In this document: positions 62,964-64,000 of the stretch, piece by piece
Layout: every line of letters begins with the position of its first letter
Position numbering within the stretch: the stretch's first letter is position 1
Notes under the pieces: generated by a model
What the model saw: only the letters and a program-made list of their open reading frames with translations
Databases searched by the model: none
Told to the model about the DNA's origin: nothing
Assembly: GCA_049841135.1 (NCBI GenBank)
Contig: JASGHK010000004.1
Coordinates: forward strand, 2,356,001-2,420,000
Length of the DNA stretch: 64,000 nucleotides
Reading direction: 5' to 3'
From: JACRCT01 sp049841135
Lineage (GTDB): Bacteria > Myxococcota > Myxococcia > Myxococcales > UBA5297
Position numbers and translations under genes: made by a program

Positions 62964-63932
62964 ATGTCGACCGAACTTGCCAACAACGCCCTCGACCTCC
63001 AGATGGTGGAGTACACGCGCAAGCTCAAGGACTTCCTCGAGCGGCTGCCGCGCTACCTCAAGCGTGGGCGGCGCGAAGAGGCGCTGGCCCAGGTGTCGCG
63101 CATCGTCGAGGAGCTCCCTGCTCCGCAGGCGGAGACGAGCTGGGGCACCTCCTGGGCGCGGATGAGCGCGGCGCTGCACGACCTGAAGAAGGCGCTCGAC
63201 AGCGGCGCGGCCAAGGACTACGTGCGCGCCCGCTACGACGAAGCGACCCGGGCCTACGAGCAGTGGCTGGCCGCCCGCCGCGCCGCCTCGCGCACCGGCG
63301 AGACCGAGGCGGTCCAGCTGGGCTCGCTGCGGCCGCTGATGGGCCCGCGCACGCTCTTCCACATCTCGTCGGGCGTCGTGGCGACGGTGATGTACCAGTT
63401 CTTCCTCACGACGTTCCAGGCGGAGGTGGTGCTGCTCTCCATCCTCGCCGTGTTCGGGACGCTGGAGATCACCCGGCGCTTCTCCGAGCGCTGGAACCAC
63501 TTCCTGGCGGCCAAGCTGTTCCACAGCATCGCGCGGCCCCGCGAGTACTACCGGGTCAACTCCTCGACCCTGTACGTCATGGCCCTGGCGCTGGTGGCGC
63601 CGGTCTTCTCCAAGCCCGCGGTGCTCACCGGCGCGCTCATCCTGGCCTTCGGAGACCCGGCGGCGGCGTGGCTGGGACGGCGGTTCGGGACGCTCAAGCT
63701 CTACCGCTCGAAGAGCCTGGTCGGCTCGCTCGCCTTCGTGGCGGCGGGGACGCTCGTCGCGGGCACGTACCTGATGCTCTTCTTCCCCGAGACCTCCCTC
63801 GCGAACAAGCTGCTCGCCGCCAGCCTGGCCTCGCTGGTGGGCGCCGTCGCCGAGCTCTTCAGCGGCCCGAAGCTCGACGACAACCTGTCGATCCCGATCG
63901 CTTCGACGCTGGTGGCTGCGCTCTTCGTCTAG
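62964..63932 (+). CDS. Polyprenol/diacylglycerol kinase-like membrane protein
   Basis: 322 aa from the ATG at 62964. The first ~120 residues are charged and helical (EYTRKLKDFLERLPRYLKRG). The rest is a multi-helix membrane domain: RTLFHISSGVVATVMYQFFL, LEITRRFSERWNHFLAAKLF, AFGDPAAAWLGRRFG, SKSLVGSLAFVAAG and the late DDNLSIPIASTLVAAL. These are the marks of the SEC59/dolichol-kinase and phosphatidate cytidylyltransferase-like family, which uses CTP or ATP to phosphorylate polyprenols or diacylglycerol. The N-terminal soluble part is not typical. Confidence 0.82.
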   Translation: MSTELANNALDLQMVEYTRKLKDFLERLPRYLKRGRREEALAQVSRIVEELPAPQAETSWGTSWARMSAALHDLKKALDSGAAKDYVRARYDEATRAYEQWLAARRAASRTGETEAVQLGSLRPLMGPRTLFHISSGVVATVMYQFFLTTFQAEVVLLSILAVFGTLEITRRFSERWNHFLAAKLFHSIARPREYYRVNSSTLYVMALALVAPVFSKPAVLTGALILAFGDPAAAWLGRRFGTLKLYRSKSLVGSLAFVAAGTLVAGTYLMLFFPETSLANKLLAASLASLVGAVAELFSGPKLDDNLSIPIASTLVAALFV

Positions 63933-63957
63933 TCCGTCGGACGAAGACCGCGCTTCC

Positions 63958-64000
63958 TCAGGGCGCCACCGTCGTCTGGTACACGGGCCTTCCGCCCTGC
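63958..64000 (-). CDS. C-terminal end of a gene cut by the window edge
   Basis: On the minus strand the last 43 bp read QGGRPVYQTTVAP and a TGA at 63958-63960, with no other stop in frame. The residues look like a genuine protein end, convergent with the kinase-like gene 25 bp away. Too short to identify. Confidence 0.35.
   Translation of the reverse strand, partial: QGGRPVYQTTVAP

Overview
The window is very GC-rich and reads like a myxobacterium-type genome (phylum Myxococcota, formerly Deltaproteobacteria). The signs are several Ser/Thr protein kinases, PEGA-domain and TPR/HEAT proteins, a Wsp/Frz-like chemosensory operon, lipoproteins with Asp-Ala-Pro-rich linkers behind the lipobox, a SpoIIAA/STAS-like protein, and lipid A genes that mark a Gram-negative envelope. 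I see no rRNA, tRNA, CRISPR array, prophage or replication origin. One IS630-type element is present.

Layout. 1-3345 (minus): envelope operon lpxB, glycosyltransferase 2, MarC, ABC exporter (cut by the window edge). 3678-5183 (minus): a small lipoprotein followed by a radical SAM/SPASM enzyme, with a hairpin between them; this is the best candidate for a poorly described system. 5412-6752: sn-glycerol-1-phosphate dehydrogenase-like protein. 6924-15726 (minus): chemosensory operon cheW, receiver, MCP, cheR, cheW, cheA-REC and cheB with overlapping ends, followed by a NarL-type regulator. 16695-20833 (plus): secreted NTF2-like protein, ThDP enzyme, KAS III-like condensing enzyme, STAS-like protein. 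21426-22952: receiver, pilus/secretin N-domain protein, cytochrome c-like lipoprotein. 23054-26766: a kinase divergent from a protein carrying a threonine-containing repeat array and a cyclic-nucleotide-binding domain. 27114-34586: lamin-tail lipoprotein, SGNH hydrolase, class I fumarase, YchJ/SEC-C protein, unknown lipoprotein. 34893-36409: IS630 element with a passenger gene. 36409-43847: HEAT protein, HAMP membrane protein, glycerate kinase, PEGA protein, fmt, AroQ-like protein, rsmB. 44170-49414 (minus): tandemly duplicated Ig-like surface lipoproteins. 49490-52664: transaldolase and rpe (minus), kdsD and a class II aldolase (plus). 52705-53189: a palindromic repeat array between convergent genes. 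53208-60763: DUF2804, TPR and kinase genes, and an outer-membrane PEGA/TPR pair. 60793-64000: second ABC exporter, a polyprenol/diacylglycerol kinase-like protein, and the end of one further gene.

Nine well-supported single-base frameshifts interrupt otherwise conserved genes. On reconstruction seven fall exactly at a GAGCTC site and two at GAGATC. This argues for a systematic consensus error at a (perhaps modified) motif rather than gene decay, so these genes are annotated as one interrupted CDS each. Two other stretches (20874-21283 and 26849-27000) look like genuinely decayed genes.
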